A stretch of DNA of 64,000 nt from Geobacillus thermocatenulatus (GCF_002217655.1 NZ_NEWK01000001.1:940001-1004000); one strand, 5' to 3'. Positions 16,419-25,677 are shown, numbered from the stretch's first letter. Made by a program: numbers and translations. Notes: a model not told the origin generated them from the sequence alone.

Positions 16419-18191
16419 ATGAACGACCGGCTGAAGGAAAAGCTGTCCGTGCTCCCGGAACAGCCGGGCTGCTATTTAATGAAAGACAAACACGGAACGG
16501 TCATTTATGTCGGCAAGGCGAAGTCGTTGAAGGCGCGCGTCCGCTCGTATTTTACCGGGACGCATGATGGCAAAACGCAGCGGCTTGTGGAGGAAATCGC
16601 CGATTTCGAATACATCGTCACCTCGTCAAACGCCGAGGCGCTCATTTTGGAGATGAATTTGATCAAAAAGCATGATCCGAAATACAACGTCATGCTCAAG
16701 GATGATAAAAGCTATCCGTTTATTAAAATCACCGCGGAACAACATCCGCGCCTGCTCATCACCCGCAAGGTGAAAAAAGACGGCGGCAAATATTTCGGCC
16801 CGTATCCGAACGTGCAGGCGGCGAACGAAACGAAAAAGCTGCTCGACCGTTTGTATCCGCTCCGCAAATGTTCGACGCTGCCTTCGCGCGCCTGTTTGTA
16901 TTACCATATGGGCCAATGCCTCGCCCCGTGCGTCCACCCGGTGTCGGACGAACAAAATAAGGCGATGGTTGAACAAATCGTCCGCTTTTTAAACGGCGGG
17001 TATGAAGACGTAAAGCAGGAGTTGGCCGAGAAAATGCACGAGGCGGCCGAAGCGCTCGAGTTTGAGCGGGCGAAAGAATACCGCGATCAAATTGCAGCGA
17101 TTGAGATGACGATGGAAAAGCAAAAAATGATGCTCAACGACTTCATCGACCGCGATGTATTCGGCTATGCGTACGACAAGGGCTGGATGTGCGTGCAAGT
17201 GTTTTTCCTTCGCCAAGGGAAGCTGATTGAGCGCGACGTGTCGATCTTCCCGCTTTACCAAGACCCGGATGAGGAAATGCTTACGTTTTTGGGTCAGTTT
17301 TATGCGAAAGCGCATCATTTGAAGCCAAAAGAAGTCGTCCTCCCGTCCGACATTGACGGCGAGCTCGCCCGCGAATTGCTCGGCGTTGCCGTCGTCCAGC
17401 CGAAAAAAGGGAAGAAAAAAGAGCTTGTTGAGCTGGCGAGCCAAAACGCGGCCATTGCTCTGAAAGAAAAATTTTATTTCATCGAGCGGGACGAAGAACG
17501 GACGATCAAAGCGGTCGAACGTCTCGGAGAGCGTCTTGGCATTCCGGCGCCGCGCCGCATCGAGGCGTTTGACAACTCGAACATTTACGGGGCCGATCCA
17601 GTCTCAGCGCTCGTCGTTTTCCTTGACGGAAAGCCGGCGAAAAAAGAATACCGAAAATATAAGGTGAAAACGGTCGCGGGGCCGAACGATTATGAAACGA
17701 TGCGCGAAGTCGTGCGCCGCCGCTATACGCGCGTGTTGAAAGAAGGATTGCCGCTTCCTGACCTCATCATCATCGACGGCGGCAAAGGCCACCTGTCGGC
17801 GGTGCGGGATGTGCTCGAAAACGAACTTGGACTGGATGTGCCGCTGGCTGGATTGGCGAAAGACGAAAAACATCGCACATCAGAGCTTTTGGCGGGCGAC
17901 CCGCCGGATGTCGTGCCGCTTGACCGGCAAAGCCAAGAGTTTTATTTGTTGCAGCGCATTCAAGACGAAGTGCACCGGTTTGCGGTCACGTTCCACCGTC
18001 AGACGCGGCAGAAGACGATGTTCCATTCCGTGCTTGATGACATTCCCGGCGTCGGGGAAAAGCGGAAAAAAGCGCTCTTGAATTATTTCGGCTCGGTGAA
18101 AAAGATGAAAGAGGCGACGGTGGAAGAGCTGCAGCGGGCGAACATTCCACGGGCGGTGGCGGAGAACATCTATGAAAAACTGCATGAATAA
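16419..18191 (+). CDS. uvrC: Excinuclease ABC subunit C
   Basis: 590 residues (B. subtilis ~598). UvrC makes the dual incisions of nucleotide excision repair. N-terminal GIY-YIG nuclease ([28 protein letters not shown]), central UVR motif around residues 196-231, C-terminal RNase H-like nuclease ([23 protein letters not shown]) and a terminal helix-hairpin-helix ([13 protein letters not shown]). ATG 16419 gives the family N-terminus MNDRLKEKL and the best spacing from AGGATGGAG; earlier in-frame starts at 16410 and 16413 are too close. Confidence 0.97.
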   Translation: MNDRLKEKLSVLPEQPGCYLMKDKHGTVIYVGKAKSLKARVRSYFTGTHDGKTQRLVEEIADFEYIVTSSNAEALILEMNLIKKHDPKYNVMLKDDKSYPFIKITAEQHPRLLITRKVKKDGGKYFGPYPNVQAANETKKLLDRLYPLRKCSTLPSRACLYYHMGQCLAPCVHPVSDEQNKAMVEQIVRFLNGGYEDVKQELAEKMHEAAEALEFERAKEYRDQIAAIEMTMEKQKMMLNDFIDRDVFGYAYDKGWMCVQVFFLRQGKLIERDVSIFPLYQDPDEEMLTFLGQFYAKAHHLKPKEVVLPSDIDGELARELLGVAVVQPKKGKKKELVELASQNAAIALKEKFYFIERDEERTIKAVERLGERLGIPAPRRIEAFDNSNIYGADPVSALVVFLDGKPAKKEYRKYKVKTVAGPNDYETMREVVRRRYTRVLKEGLPLPDLIIIDGGKGHLSAVRDVLENELGLDVPLAGLAKDEKHRTSELLAGDPPDVVPLDRQSQEFYLLQRIQDEVHRFAVTFHRQTRQKTMFHSVLDDIPGVGEKRKKALLNYFGSVKKMKEATVEELQRANIPRAVAENIYEKLHE

Positions 18192-18194
18192 TGC

Positions 18195-18232
18195 GGAACG
18201 GGCGCCTGTTTTGCGAGCGGGCGCCCGTTCGT
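18195..18232. terminator. Convergent terminator between uvrC and yslB
   Basis: Perfect 11-bp stem GAACGGGCGCC/GGCGCCCGTTC with a 13-base loop. It lies between the converging genes and may serve both, though T-runs are weak on either side. Confidence 0.65.
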
Positions 18233-18238
18233 TGCATG

Positions 18239-18691
18239 TCATTCGACCGCCTGCTTCCGATCCCATTTCACCAAAATGCGCGCTTTGCCGTCCCGCTTTG
18301 GCGGCAGTTCGACCGCTTCGGTGACGAACCGCTTTTGTTGTTCGATTTGCTGGGCGAGAAATCCCGCCTCAAGCTGGAACGAGCAGCTGCCGTACAAGGA
18401 AAAGCGGGCGGCGATGATAGGACCCGACAGCTCGATATCGAGTTCGTCGTTTCGCTCTTCGCCGGTTGAGAGCTCCCCCCAGCCCGCCCGTTCAAAAAAT
18501 ACGGCGACGTCATCGAGCGTTCCGAGCGGGTAGCGCCGCGCCAGCTGTTTGCCGGCCCAGTACAGCAGCGAAGCGGCATCTTTGCCAAGCAGCTCGGGAA
18601 GAAGCGAATGGCGGAGCAGCTCAACACCGAAGGCGGACTGCGTGATGGCGCTGAACGCCTGATATAGATCCTCGAATGATGGCTGTTTCAT
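18239..18691 (-). CDS. yslB: DUF2507 family protein (YslB-like)
   Basis: 150 residues, soluble, matching the YslB family found beside uvrC/sdhC in Bacillus. Visible features: FGVELLRHSLLPELLGKD, LLYWAGKQLARRYPL, GSCSFQLEAGFLAQQIEQQ. The fold resembles V4R-like small-ligand domains, but the function is unknown. The reverse-strand ribosome site GAAAGAGGGGGACATA precedes the ATG. It converges with uvrC and diverges from sdhC. Confidence 0.88.
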   Translation of the reverse strand: MKQPSFEDLYQAFSAITQSAFGVELLRHSLLPELLGKDAASLLYWAGKQLARRYPLGTLDDVAVFFERAGWGELSTGEERNDELDIELSGPIIAARFSLYGSCSFQLEAGFLAQQIEQQKRFVTEAVELPPKRDGKARILVKWDRKQAVE

Positions 18692-18808
18692 TATGTCCCC
18701 CTCTTTCTTTCCATTTTCCCATTATAGCGGAATTGCTGCCGAAGTGCATCCTCTTTCCTAAGGTGGCGCAACTATGAGAATGTTTGAACATTTTGTGTCA
18801 GTGTTTTC

Positions 18809-18837
18809 TTGACGCTTGTACAATGTGGGAGTACAAT
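18809..18837 (+). promoter_or_regulatory. Sigma-A promoter of sdhCAB
   Basis: -35 TTGACG (18809-18814), 17-base spacer, -10 TACAAT (18832-18837); leaves a ~90-base leader before sdhC. Confidence 0.7.
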
Positions 18838-18932
18838 GAATGTGACAAGCGAATCGGGAATGGAAGACGTTTCCGTTTCCGCATGGCGAGCGAGAGGGAC
18901 ATATTTTTATTCAATTGAAGGGGGTTTACATA

Positions 18933-19541
18933 ATGGCAGGGAATCGCGAGTTTTACTATCGCCGGCTCCATTCGCTGCTCGGGGTTATCCCCGTTGGGGT
19001 TTTCTTAGTGCAGCACTTGGTCGTCAACCATTTTGCGACCCGTGGGCCGGAAGCGTTTAACCGGGCGGCGGCGTTTATGGAAAACTTGCCGTTCCGCTAT
19101 TTTCTTGAAATTTTTGTTATTTTTCTTCCGTTGTTGTTCCACGCTGTATACGGCATTTATATCGCGTTTACAGCCAAATTCAACACTCGCCAGTACGGCT
19201 ATTTTCGCAACTGGATGTTCATGCTTCAGCGGATCACCGGCATCATTACATTGATTTTTGTCGTCTGGCATGTGTATGAAACGCGGGTGCAGGCTGCATT
19301 CGGCGTCCAAGTGAACTACGACATGATGGCCAACATTGTCGACAATCCGTTTATGCTCGGATTTTATATCGTTGGAATCTTGTCCACGGTCTTTCACTTC
19401 GCCAACGGCTTATGGTCGTTCTGCGTCAGCTGGGGGTTGACGGTGTCCCCTCGTTCACAGCAAGTATTTACGTACATTACGATGATTATTTTCATCGCGC
19501 TTTCCATTGTCGGCATTCGCGCCATCTTGGCGTTTGCGTGA
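18933..19541 (+). CDS. sdhC: Succinate dehydrogenase cytochrome b558 subunit
   Basis: 202 residues, identical in length to the B. subtilis protein; five membrane helices and conserved histidines (RRLHSLLG, QHLVVNHF, FHAVYG, VWHVYE, FHFANG) that ligate two haems. It anchors SdhAB and reduces menaquinone. The ATG at 18933 follows GAAGGGGG; the TTG at 18915 lies inside the ribosome site region and was rejected. First gene of sdhCAB. Confidence 0.96.
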   Translation: MAGNREFYYRRLHSLLGVIPVGVFLVQHLVVNHFATRGPEAFNRAAAFMENLPFRYFLEIFVIFLPLLFHAVYGIYIAFTAKFNTRQYGYFRNWMFMLQRITGIITLIFVVWHVYETRVQAAFGVQVNYDMMANIVDNPFMLGFYIVGILSTVFHFANGLWSFCVSWGLTVSPRSQQVFTYITMIIFIALSIVGIRAILAFA

Positions 19542-19756
19542 AATCAATTTGACAGGGAACGATGTCGCTTCTACAAAGGAAGCGGTTGAAGTCACTTAGG
19601 TTGGTGTGAGATCAATTTGACGACGAATCGCTGCGTTGGCGCGCGGTGGATCACGTCTCAGCCGCCTCCGAACGATCGCTTGGTCGATGGCGGGCCGGCA
19701 AGGCAAAACGTGCGGCATGCAAGCAAAAGCAGCAATCTATTAGGGAGTGAGTAGCT
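19542..19756 (+). other. Unusually long sdhC-sdhA spacer with a direct repeat and a stem-loop
   Basis: 215 bases without a credible gene. ATCAATTTGAC occurs twice (19543-19553, 19611-19621). A CGCTTC-TACAAAG-GAAGCG stem-loop lies between (19566-19584). No terminator T-run is seen, so sdhC and sdhA remain one transcript; the hairpin could affect mRNA processing. Confidence 0.5.
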
Positions 19757-21514
19757 ATGAAAAAAGGGAAAATCATCGTTGTTGGCGGTGGATTGGCCGG
19801 TTTGATGGCCACGATTAAAATCGCCGAAGCGGGAGTGCCTGTCGAGCTGTTTTCGCTCGTTCCGGTAAAGCGTTCTCACTCCGTCTGTGCCCAAGGCGGC
19901 ATTAACGGAGCGGTCAACACGAAAGGGGAAGGCGACTCGCCGTGGGAGCATTTTGACGACACCGTCTATGGCGGGGACTTCTTGGCGAACCAGCCTCCGG
20001 TCAAAGCGATGTGTGAAGCGGCGCCGGGGATCATTTACATGCTCGATCGGATGGGTGTCATGTTCAACCGGACGCCGGAAGGGTTGCTTGACTTCCGCCG
20101 TTTTGGGGGGACGCAGCACCATCGGACCGCTTATGCTGGGGCGACGACCGGGCAGCAAATTTTGTATGCGCTTGACGAACAAGTGCGCCGCCATGAAGTG
20201 GCCGGGCTCGTCACGAAATATGAGCATTGGGAGTTTTTAGGCGTCGTTTTGGATGACGAGCAAATTTGCCGCGGCATCGTCGCACAAGATTTGCGGTCCA
20301 TGGAAATCAAAGCGTTTCCAGCTGATGCCGTCATTTTGGCGACCGGCGGCCCGGGGATTATTTTTGGGAAATCGACGAATTCGGTCATCAACACTGGTTC
20401 AGCGGCTTCGATCGCCTATCAGCAAGGCGTTTACTACGCGAACGGCGAGTTCATCCAAATTCACCCGACCGCCATTCCAGGCGACGACAAGCTCCGCCTG
20501 ATGAGTGAATCGGCGCGCGGGGAAGGTGGACGGGTTTGGACATATAAAGACGGCAAGCCGTGGTACTTCCTTGAGGAAAAATATCCGGCTTACGGGAACT
20601 TGGTGCCGCGCGACATCGCCGCTCGGGAAATTTTCCACGTTTGCGTCGATTTGAAGCTCGGCATCAATGGCGAAAACATGGTGTATTTGGATTTGTCACA
20701 TAAAGATCCGAAAGAGTTGGATGTTAAGCTCGGCGGCATTATCGAAATTTACGAGAAGTTCATGGGCGAAGACCCGCGCAAAGTGCCGATGAAGGTGTTC
20801 CCGGCCGTTCACTACTCGATGGGCGGCTTATGGGTCGACTATGACCAAATGACGAACATCAAAGGGTTGTTTGCTGCCGGCGAGTGCGACTATTCGATTC
20901 ACGGGGCGAACCGCCTCGGGGCGAACTCGCTTCTGTCGGCGATTTACGGCGGAATGGTCGCCGGCCCGAACGCCGTCCGCTACATCCGCGGCCTCGAGAA
21001 ATCGGCCGATGCGATGCCGTCGACGTTGTACGATCGTTATGTCAAACAAGAGCAGGAAAAATGGGAAAACATTTTGGCGATGGACGGCACGGAAAACGCC
21101 TATGTGCTGCATAAAGAACTCGGTGAATGGATGACGGCGAACGTGACGATCGTCCGCTACAATGACCGGCTGCTCAAAACAGATGAAAAAATTCAAGAGT
21201 TGATGGAGCGGTACAAAAACATCAGCGTCACCGACACGTCGAGATGGAGCAACCAAGGAGCGACGTTTATCCGCCAGCTGTACAACATGCTGCAGCTTGC
21301 CCGCGTCATTACGCTTGGCGCTTATTATCGCAATGAAAGCCGCGGCGCGCACTACAAGCCGGAGTTTCCGGAGCGCAACGACGAAGAATGGCTGAAAACG
21401 ACGATGGCCCGCTACACGCCAGATGGTCCGGCGTTCCATTATGAAGACGTTGACGTCTCGTTGATTAAACCGCGCAAGCGCGACTACAGCAAAAAGAAAG
21501 AGGAAGTGAAGTAA
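19757..21514 (+). CDS. sdhA: Succinate dehydrogenase flavoprotein subunit
   Basis: 585 residues (family ~586). It oxidises succinate to fumarate in the TCA cycle. FAD site VVGGGLAGLMAT near residue 10, covalent-FAD histidine in KRSHSVCAQGGING, substrate loop RFGGTQHHRTAYAG, and the catalytic HPTAIPGDDKL/ESARGEGGR region. RBS GGGAGTGAGTAGCT. It lies 2 bases before sdhB and 215 bases after sdhC. Confidence 0.97.
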   Translation: MKKGKIIVVGGGLAGLMATIKIAEAGVPVELFSLVPVKRSHSVCAQGGINGAVNTKGEGDSPWEHFDDTVYGGDFLANQPPVKAMCEAAPGIIYMLDRMGVMFNRTPEGLLDFRRFGGTQHHRTAYAGATTGQQILYALDEQVRRHEVAGLVTKYEHWEFLGVVLDDEQICRGIVAQDLRSMEIKAFPADAVILATGGPGIIFGKSTNSVINTGSAASIAYQQGVYYANGEFIQIHPTAIPGDDKLRLMSESARGEGGRVWTYKDGKPWYFLEEKYPAYGNLVPRDIAAREIFHVCVDLKLGINGENMVYLDLSHKDPKELDVKLGGIIEIYEKFMGEDPRKVPMKVFPAVHYSMGGLWVDYDQMTNIKGLFAAGECDYSIHGANRLGANSLLSAIYGGMVAGPNAVRYIRGLEKSADAMPSTLYDRYVKQEQEKWENILAMDGTENAYVLHKELGEWMTANVTIVRYNDRLLKTDEKIQELMERYKNISVTDTSRWSNQGATFIRQLYNMLQLARVITLGAYYRNESRGAHYKPEFPERNDEEWLKTTMARYTPDGPAFHYEDVDVSLIKPRKRDYSKKKEEVK

Positions 21515-21515
21515 G

Positions 21516-22277
21516 ATGAGCGAGAACAAAACGGTTCGATTCATCATCACCCGTCAAGATCGCCCGGATTCCGATCCGTATGAAGAGGAGTTTGTCATCC
21601 CATACCGCCCGAACATGAACGTTATTTCGGCGCTCATGGAAATTCGCCGCAATCCGGTCAACGCCAAAGGGGAAAAAACGACGCCGGTCGCTTGGGAAAT
21701 GAACTGTCTCGAAGAAGTGTGCGGAGCCTGTTCGATGGTCATTAACGGCAAACCGCGCCAAGCGTGCGCCGCGCTCATTGACAAACTCGAGCAGCCGATC
21801 CGCCTGGAGCCGATGCGCACATTCCCGGTCATCCGCGACTTGGTCATCGATCGGAGCCGGATGTTTGATGCGCTAAAACGCGTCAAAGCATGGATTCCGA
21901 TCGACGGAACGTACGACTTGGGCCCGGGGCCGCGCATGCCCGAGCGGAAGCGGCAATGGGCGTACGAGCTGTCCAAATGCATGACGTGCGGCGTCTGCTT
22001 GGAAGCGTGCCCGAACGTCAACAGCAAGTCCAACTTTATTGGCCCGGCGCCGCTGTCGCAAGTGCGGCTGTTTAACGCTCACCCGACCGGGGCGATGCAT
22101 AAAGCCGAACGGTTGCGGGCGATTATGGGCGACGGTGGACTGGCCAACTGCGGCAACTCGCAAAACTGCGTGCAATCGTGCCCGAAGGGCATTCCGTTGA
22201 CGACATCGATCGCGGCGTTAAACCGCGAAACGACGATTCAAATGTTCCGCGATTTCTTTGGCAGCGACGAAGTGTAG
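21516..22277 (+). CDS. sdhB: Succinate dehydrogenase iron-sulfur subunit
   Basis: 253 residues. It carries electrons from SdhA to SdhC through three clusters: 2Fe-2S ligands in CLEEVCGAC, 4Fe-4S in CMTCGVCLEACP, and 3Fe-4S in CGNSQNCVQSCPKG. The ribosome site lies at the end of sdhA (GAGGAAGTGAAGTAAG). Final gene of the operon before a terminator. Confidence 0.97.
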   Translation: MSENKTVRFIITRQDRPDSDPYEEEFVIPYRPNMNVISALMEIRRNPVNAKGEKTTPVAWEMNCLEEVCGACSMVINGKPRQACAALIDKLEQPIRLEPMRTFPVIRDLVIDRSRMFDALKRVKAWIPIDGTYDLGPGPRMPERKRQWAYELSKCMTCGVCLEACPNVNSKSNFIGPAPLSQVRLFNAHPTGAMHKAERLRAIMGDGGLANCGNSQNCVQSCPKGIPLTTSIAALNRETTIQMFRDFFGSDEV

Positions 22278-22287
22278 CGGCAGAATC

Positions 22288-22330
22288 AAAAATCCCCTTC
22301 ATTCGAATAGACATGAGGGGGATTTTTTGT
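22288..22330 (+). terminator. Rho-independent terminator after sdhB
   Basis: AAAATCCCC/GGGGATTTT stem with a ~20-base loop and a trailing TTTTTTGTTTTG. Confidence 0.8.
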
Positions 22331-22421
22331 TTTGCTAGACAAGCGGCAGCCAACCGCCTCCGGCGAACCGAAAGATGAAGAAAAAAAGACCCATTTTTCT
22401 AGTAGATAAGCAAATTTTCGT

Positions 22422-22450
22422 CACCGCCGCTCTTGCTCTCACATACGATA
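22422..22450 (+). promoter_or_regulatory. Sigma-K-type promoter of gerE
   Basis: -35 CACC (22422-22425), 16-base spacer, -10 CATACGATA (22442-22450), matching the sigma-K pattern mACm-N16-CATAnnnTA. In B. subtilis gerE is a sigma-K gene, which agrees. Confidence 0.65.
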
Positions 22451-22510
22451 TGGCGAGGAAATACCCATCCGGCAGTTCGGGCCCATTGAGAGCAAGGAGG
22501 GTTACAACCG

Positions 22511-22735
22511 TTGAAGGACAAATCGTTTCAATCGAAGCCGCTTTTGACCAAAAGAGAAAAAGAAGTCTTCGAATTGCTCGTGCAAGACAAGACGACGAAA
22601 GAGATCGCCAAAGAGCTGTTTATCAGCGAGAAAACGGTTCGCAACCATATTTCGAATGCGATGCAAAAGCTTGGGGTCAAGGGGCGCTCGCAAGCTGTCA
22701 TTGAATTGCTTCGAATGGGCGAACTTGAACTATAA
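22511..22735 (+). CDS. gerE: Late mother-cell sporulation regulator GerE
   Basis: 74 residues, essentially one LuxR-type helix-turn-helix: LLTKREKEVFELLVQDKTT, then KEIAKELFISEKTVRNHIS and MQKLGVKGRSQAVIELLR. GerE adjusts sigma-K-dependent coat gene expression late in sporulation. TTG start after GCAAGGAGGG. It sits between sdhB and the MarR gene as in B. subtilis. Confidence 0.97.
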   Translation: MKDKSFQSKPLLTKREKEVFELLVQDKTTKEIAKELFISEKTVRNHISNAMQKLGVKGRSQAVIELLRMGELEL

Positions 22736-22739
22736 ACGA

Positions 22740-22844
22740 TGCCGGCTTTCCTTGTTGGACAGCCGGCTGTTATGTTCCCTTGCGGCCGGACGAGGCTTGG
22801 CGCCCGTCCGGCCTTCGTCCGCGGCGGCCGCCGCATTTTTTTTG
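22740..22844 (+). terminator. Three tandem hairpins after gerE, the last a Rho-independent terminator
   Basis: GCCGGCT/AGCCGGC (22741-22767), GGCCGGACG/CGTCCGGCC (22784-22813), and GCGGC-GGCC-GCCGC (22821-22834) followed by ATTTTTTTTG. Only the last has a proper T-run. Confidence 0.75.
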
Positions 22845-22872
22845 TTGATTCTCTTTTTTAGTGTTGTAAAAT
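22845..22872 (+). promoter_or_regulatory. Probable sigma-A promoter of the MarR gene
   Basis: -35 TTGATT (22845-22850), 16-base spacer, -10 TAAAAT (22867-22872). Confidence 0.5.
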
Positions 22873-22944
22873 GAAAAGTAAGAATAGCTGTTGACGCAAG
22901 CCGCCGTTTGAGGCTGGCCGCGGAAACGATCAAGGAGAGATGGT

Positions 22945-23388
22945 ATGCCGTCTGCGATGAATGAAAGAACGGTCGCCGAGTTGGAAAAATTGCTTCGCTA
23001 TATCGCCGCCAATTTGAAACAGCGCGGCCGTGAAATTTTAACCAACTATCCGATCACCCCACCGCAATTTGTCGCCCTGCAGTGGCTGCTTGAAGAAGGG
23101 GACTTGACGGTCGGCGAGTTATCGAACAAAATGTATTTGGCGTGCAGCACGACGACCGACTTGGTCGATCGCATGGAGCGGAACGGACTTGTCGCCAGAG
23201 TCCGCGATGAACACGACCGCCGCGTTGTCCGCATTCACTTGTTGGAAAAAGGCGAGCGCATCATTGAGGAAGTGATTGAAAAACGCCAGAGAGATTTAGC
23301 CAAAGTGCTAGAAAATTTTTCAGACGAGGAAATCGTCCTCTTTGAGCGATGTTTGCGCAAATTGCATCAAGAAATGACGAAAGAATGA
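22945..23388 (+). CDS. MarR-family transcriptional regulator (YsmB-like)
   Basis: 147 residues with the MarR winged helix: TPPQFVALQWLLEEGDLTVGE, helix-turn-helix LSNKMYLACSTTTDLVDRME, wing ARVRDEHDRRVVRIHLLEKG, and flanking dimerisation helices. AAGGAGAGAT precedes the ATG. It corresponds in place to B. subtilis ysmB between gerE and racE. Target genes and inducer unknown. Only 9 bases separate it from racE, so the two are co-transcribed. Confidence 0.88.
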   Translation: MPSAMNERTVAELEKLLRYIAANLKQRGREILTNYPITPPQFVALQWLLEEGDLTVGELSNKMYLACSTTTDLVDRMERNGLVARVRDEHDRRVVRIHLLEKGERIIEEVIEKRQRDLAKVLENFSDEEIVLFERCLRKLHQEMTKE

Positions 23389-23397
23389 GGCGATCAC

Positions 23398-24192
23398 TTG
23401 GAAAGAGCAATTGGTGTCATTGACTCAGGAGTCGGCGGTTTGACCGTCGCCAAAGAAATTATGAGGCAGCTGCCGAAAGAACAAATTATTTACTTAGGCG
23501 ACACCGCCCGTTGCCCGTACGGGCCGCGGCCGGTGGAAGAAGTCCGTCGATTTACGTGGCAAATGATTGATTACTTGCGGCAATATCCCTTGAAAATGCT
23601 TGTTATCGCCTGCAACACCGCGACGGCGGTCGCGCTTGACGACGTGCGGGCGAAGCTTGACATTCCTGTGCTTGGCGTTATTCATCCCGGCGCTCGCGCC
23701 GCCCTGAAAGCGACTCGGCGCGGGCACATCGGCGTTATCGGCACGATTGGCACGATCCGAAGCCGGGCGTATGAAAAGGCGCTTCAATCCATCAATCCGC
23801 GCGTCCAAGTCGAGAGCTTGGCCTGTCCGAAATTCGTTCCGCTTGTGGAAAGCGGCGACTTTGAAGGGCAGGAGGCGATGGCGATCGTCGCCGAATCGCT
23901 CGCTCCGCTCCGTCCGCTGCTGATCGATGTGCTGATTTTAGGCTGCACGCATTATCCGCTGCTCGCGCCGCTCATTCGCACGTATATGGGCAAACGCGTG
24001 AAGCTCATTTGCTCGGGCGGTGAGACGGCTCGTGAAGTGAGCGCGATTTTGCACCACAGCCAGCTCCTTTACACCGGCGAGCGCGAACCGGAGCATTTGT
24101 TTTTCACGACTGGGCCGAAAGAGCTGTTTGAAAAGATTTCGGGGAAGTGGTTTGGCAAGCCGATCGGCACGGTCGAAGCGATTCGGCTGTAA
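23398..24192 (+). CDS. racE: Glutamate racemase
   Basis: 264 residues. It converts L- to D-glutamate for peptidoglycan. Both catalytic cysteines are visible: C72 in ACNTATA and C183 in LGCTHYPL; the N-terminal [13 protein letters not shown] and [13 protein letters not shown] loops complete the site. TTG start after GAGGCGATCAC. A terminator follows. Confidence 0.96.
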   Translation: MERAIGVIDSGVGGLTVAKEIMRQLPKEQIIYLGDTARCPYGPRPVEEVRRFTWQMIDYLRQYPLKMLVIACNTATAVALDDVRAKLDIPVLGVIHPGARAALKATRRGHIGVIGTIGTIRSRAYEKALQSINPRVQVESLACPKFVPLVESGDFEGQEAMAIVAESLAPLRPLLIDVLILGCTHYPLLAPLIRTYMGKRVKLICSGGETAREVSAILHHSQLLYTGEREPEHLFFTTGPKELFEKISGKWFGKPIGTVEAIRL

Positions 24193-24199
24193 CCAACCA

Positions 24200-24234
24200 A
24201 TCCTTTAGCGTTCATGCGCTAAAGGATTTTTTAT
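24200..24234 (+). terminator. Rho-independent terminator after racE
   Basis: TCCTTTAGCG/CGCTAAAGGA stem with loop TTCATG and TTTTTTATT tail. Confidence 0.88.
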
Positions 24235-24295
24235 TCTATTTTGGAAAACGGCTCGTATACATAGTAGTACAAACTACGAGTAGGAGGGAACGTCA

Positions 24296-25369
24296 ATGAA
24301 ACGGACGACTCACATATGGGCGGCGCCGCTGCTCGCCTCGCTGTTGTTGCTTGGCGGCTGCGGTTTGTTTGGGCGAGATGAGGCGGTGAAGGAGATCGAT
24401 CCCCCGCAAGAGACGAGTTATGTCAAAGACGGCCAAGCGCTTCAGGAAGCGACGGAAAGCCAGAAGGAAGGAAAAGAGAAAGCGAAGGCTGCCGAGACGG
24501 TGAAAAGAGAGCTGTACTTGATTGACAAAAACGGCTTTGTCGTGCCGCAAACAGTGGAATTGCCGAAAACGCAGGCTGTGGCCAAACAAGTGCTCGAATA
24601 TTTGGTTGAAGATGGACCCGTGTCAGAAATGCTGCCGAACGGCTTCCGCGCGGTCATTCCGGCTGGAACGACGGTGCTTGGCACAAAATTGGAAAAAGAC
24701 GGGACGTTGATCGCTGACTTTTCGCCGGAATTTAAAAACTATAAGCCGGAGGACGAAAAACGAATTTTGCAGTCCATTACGTGGACATTGACGCAGTTTG
24801 ACAATATCAAGCGTGTCAAAATCCGCATTAACGGTTACGATCAAAACGTGATGCCGGTCAATAAAACGCCGATCCAAGATGGGGTAAGCCGCGCCGACGG
24901 CATCAATATGGAAGCGAACGGGGTGCCAGACATTACGAATACGCATCCAGTCACCGTTTATTTTGTCGCCCAACAAGGGAACAGCACCTACTATGTGCCG
25001 GTGACACGGCGTGTGTCCAATAAGGAGAAAGATGATATTGCCGCGGCCGTCAACGAGCTGATTCAAGGACCAGAGCAAGGAAGCGGGCTTGTCGGCGTCT
25101 TTCAGCCGGATGCGAAGCTTGTCGATGCCCCGAAATATGAGGATGGGAAAGTGACGCTCAACTTTAACGAAGGCATTTATGGCAGCAACAAGAAAAATGT
25201 CATTTCCGACGTTGTGTTGAATTCTCTCGTTTTGTCGCTCACAGAGCAAAAAGGAGTCGAAAGCGTGGCGATCACCGTCAACGGCAAAGCCAATCTTGTC
25301 ACGGAAGACGGCAAGCCGCTCACCAAACCGGTCGCTCGGCCGCAAAACGTCAATACCGGGACATTTTAA
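24296..25369 (+). CDS. gerM: Sporulation/germination lipoprotein GerM
   Basis: 357 residues. Lipobox LGGC near residue 22, then a basic/acidic linker, then two GerMN domains (about 78-200 and 220-345; paired by the similar VAKQVLEYLVEDGP and IAAAVNELIQGPEQG). GerM interacts with the SpoIIQ-SpoIIIAH complex during engulfment in B. subtilis. GTAGGAGGGAACGTC precedes the ATG. The stop codon lies within TTTTAAC, immediately at the edge of the structured block that follows. Confidence 0.93.
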   Translation: MKRTTHIWAAPLLASLLLLGGCGLFGRDEAVKEIDPPQETSYVKDGQALQEATESQKEGKEKAKAAETVKRELYLIDKNGFVVPQTVELPKTQAVAKQVLEYLVEDGPVSEMLPNGFRAVIPAGTTVLGTKLEKDGTLIADFSPEFKNYKPEDEKRILQSITWTLTQFDNIKRVKIRINGYDQNVMPVNKTPIQDGVSRADGINMEANGVPDITNTHPVTVYFVAQQGNSTYYVPVTRRVSNKEKDDIAAAVNELIQGPEQGSGLVGVFQPDAKLVDAPKYEDGKVTLNFNEGIYGSNKKNVISDVVLNSLVLSLTEQKGVESVAITVNGKANLVTEDGKPLTKPVARPQNVNTGTF

Positions 25370-25371
25370 CA

Positions 25372-25596
25372 TCTTTCTTCCGAAAGAAGTCTCCCACTTC
25401 AAAACGAAGTGAAAGTGGGAGATGAATGTCGGTTGGCGTCAGCCAACGAATAGGATAGAATAGGGCTAGAACGGACACCTTCGGAACGAAGGGAAGTGTA
25501 AAGGGTTCTTGTGTGTGGCTTACCGTTCGGCCAACACACAAGTCGCTTGAAGCCCCCACCTCTCAGCGAAGCGTAGGTGGTGGGTCGTTCAACCGA
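25372..25596 (+). mobile_element. Structured non-coding block resembling the RNA-encoding end of an IS200/IS605 (TnpB-type) element
   Basis: No open frame is credible here. At least four strong hairpins lie in tandem: TCTCCCACTT/AAGTGGGAGA (25390-25422), GTTGGC/GCCAAC (25432-25447), a long CTTGTGTGTGGC/GCCAACACACAAG (25508-25542), and CCCCCACCT/AGGTGGTGGG (25552-25583), ending GGGTCGTTCAAC. A hairpin-rich end closing in TTCAAC is reminiscent of the omega-RNA/reRNA end of TnpB-encoding elements. No transposase or tnpB is present, so it would be a non-autonomous or decayed copy. Boundaries are approximate; the family assignment is inference. Confidence 0.5.
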
Positions 25597-25611
25597 TTGG
25601 TGCTGACAGGC

Positions 25612-25640
25612 TGGAAACGAATAGGACGTTATGGTATAAC
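25612..25640 (+). promoter_or_regulatory. Possible promoter before rph
   Basis: TGGAAA (25612-25617), 17-base spacer, extended -10 TGGTATAAC. It runs straight into the hairpin at 25641, so only one of the two is likely to be functional as named. Confidence 0.3.
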
Positions 25641-25677
25641 AAAGAGGTGGAAACGTATTCCGCCTCTTTCTTTTTTT
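25641..25677 (+). terminator. Rho-independent terminator before rph
   Basis: AAAGAGGTGGA/TCCGCCTCTTT stem followed by CTTTTTTT. Probably the original gerM terminator, now separated from gerM by the structured block. Confidence 0.75.

Noticed and set aside
22375-22704. 109-codon frame overlapping gerE
   Set aside because: It lies in another frame through the sigma-K promoter and gerE, with no ribosome site; GerE is unmistakable in its own frame.
25372-25596. CRISPR array in the gerM-rph gap
   Set aside because: The hairpins differ from one another in sequence and spacing; there are no identical repeats with regular spacers, and no cas genes nearby.
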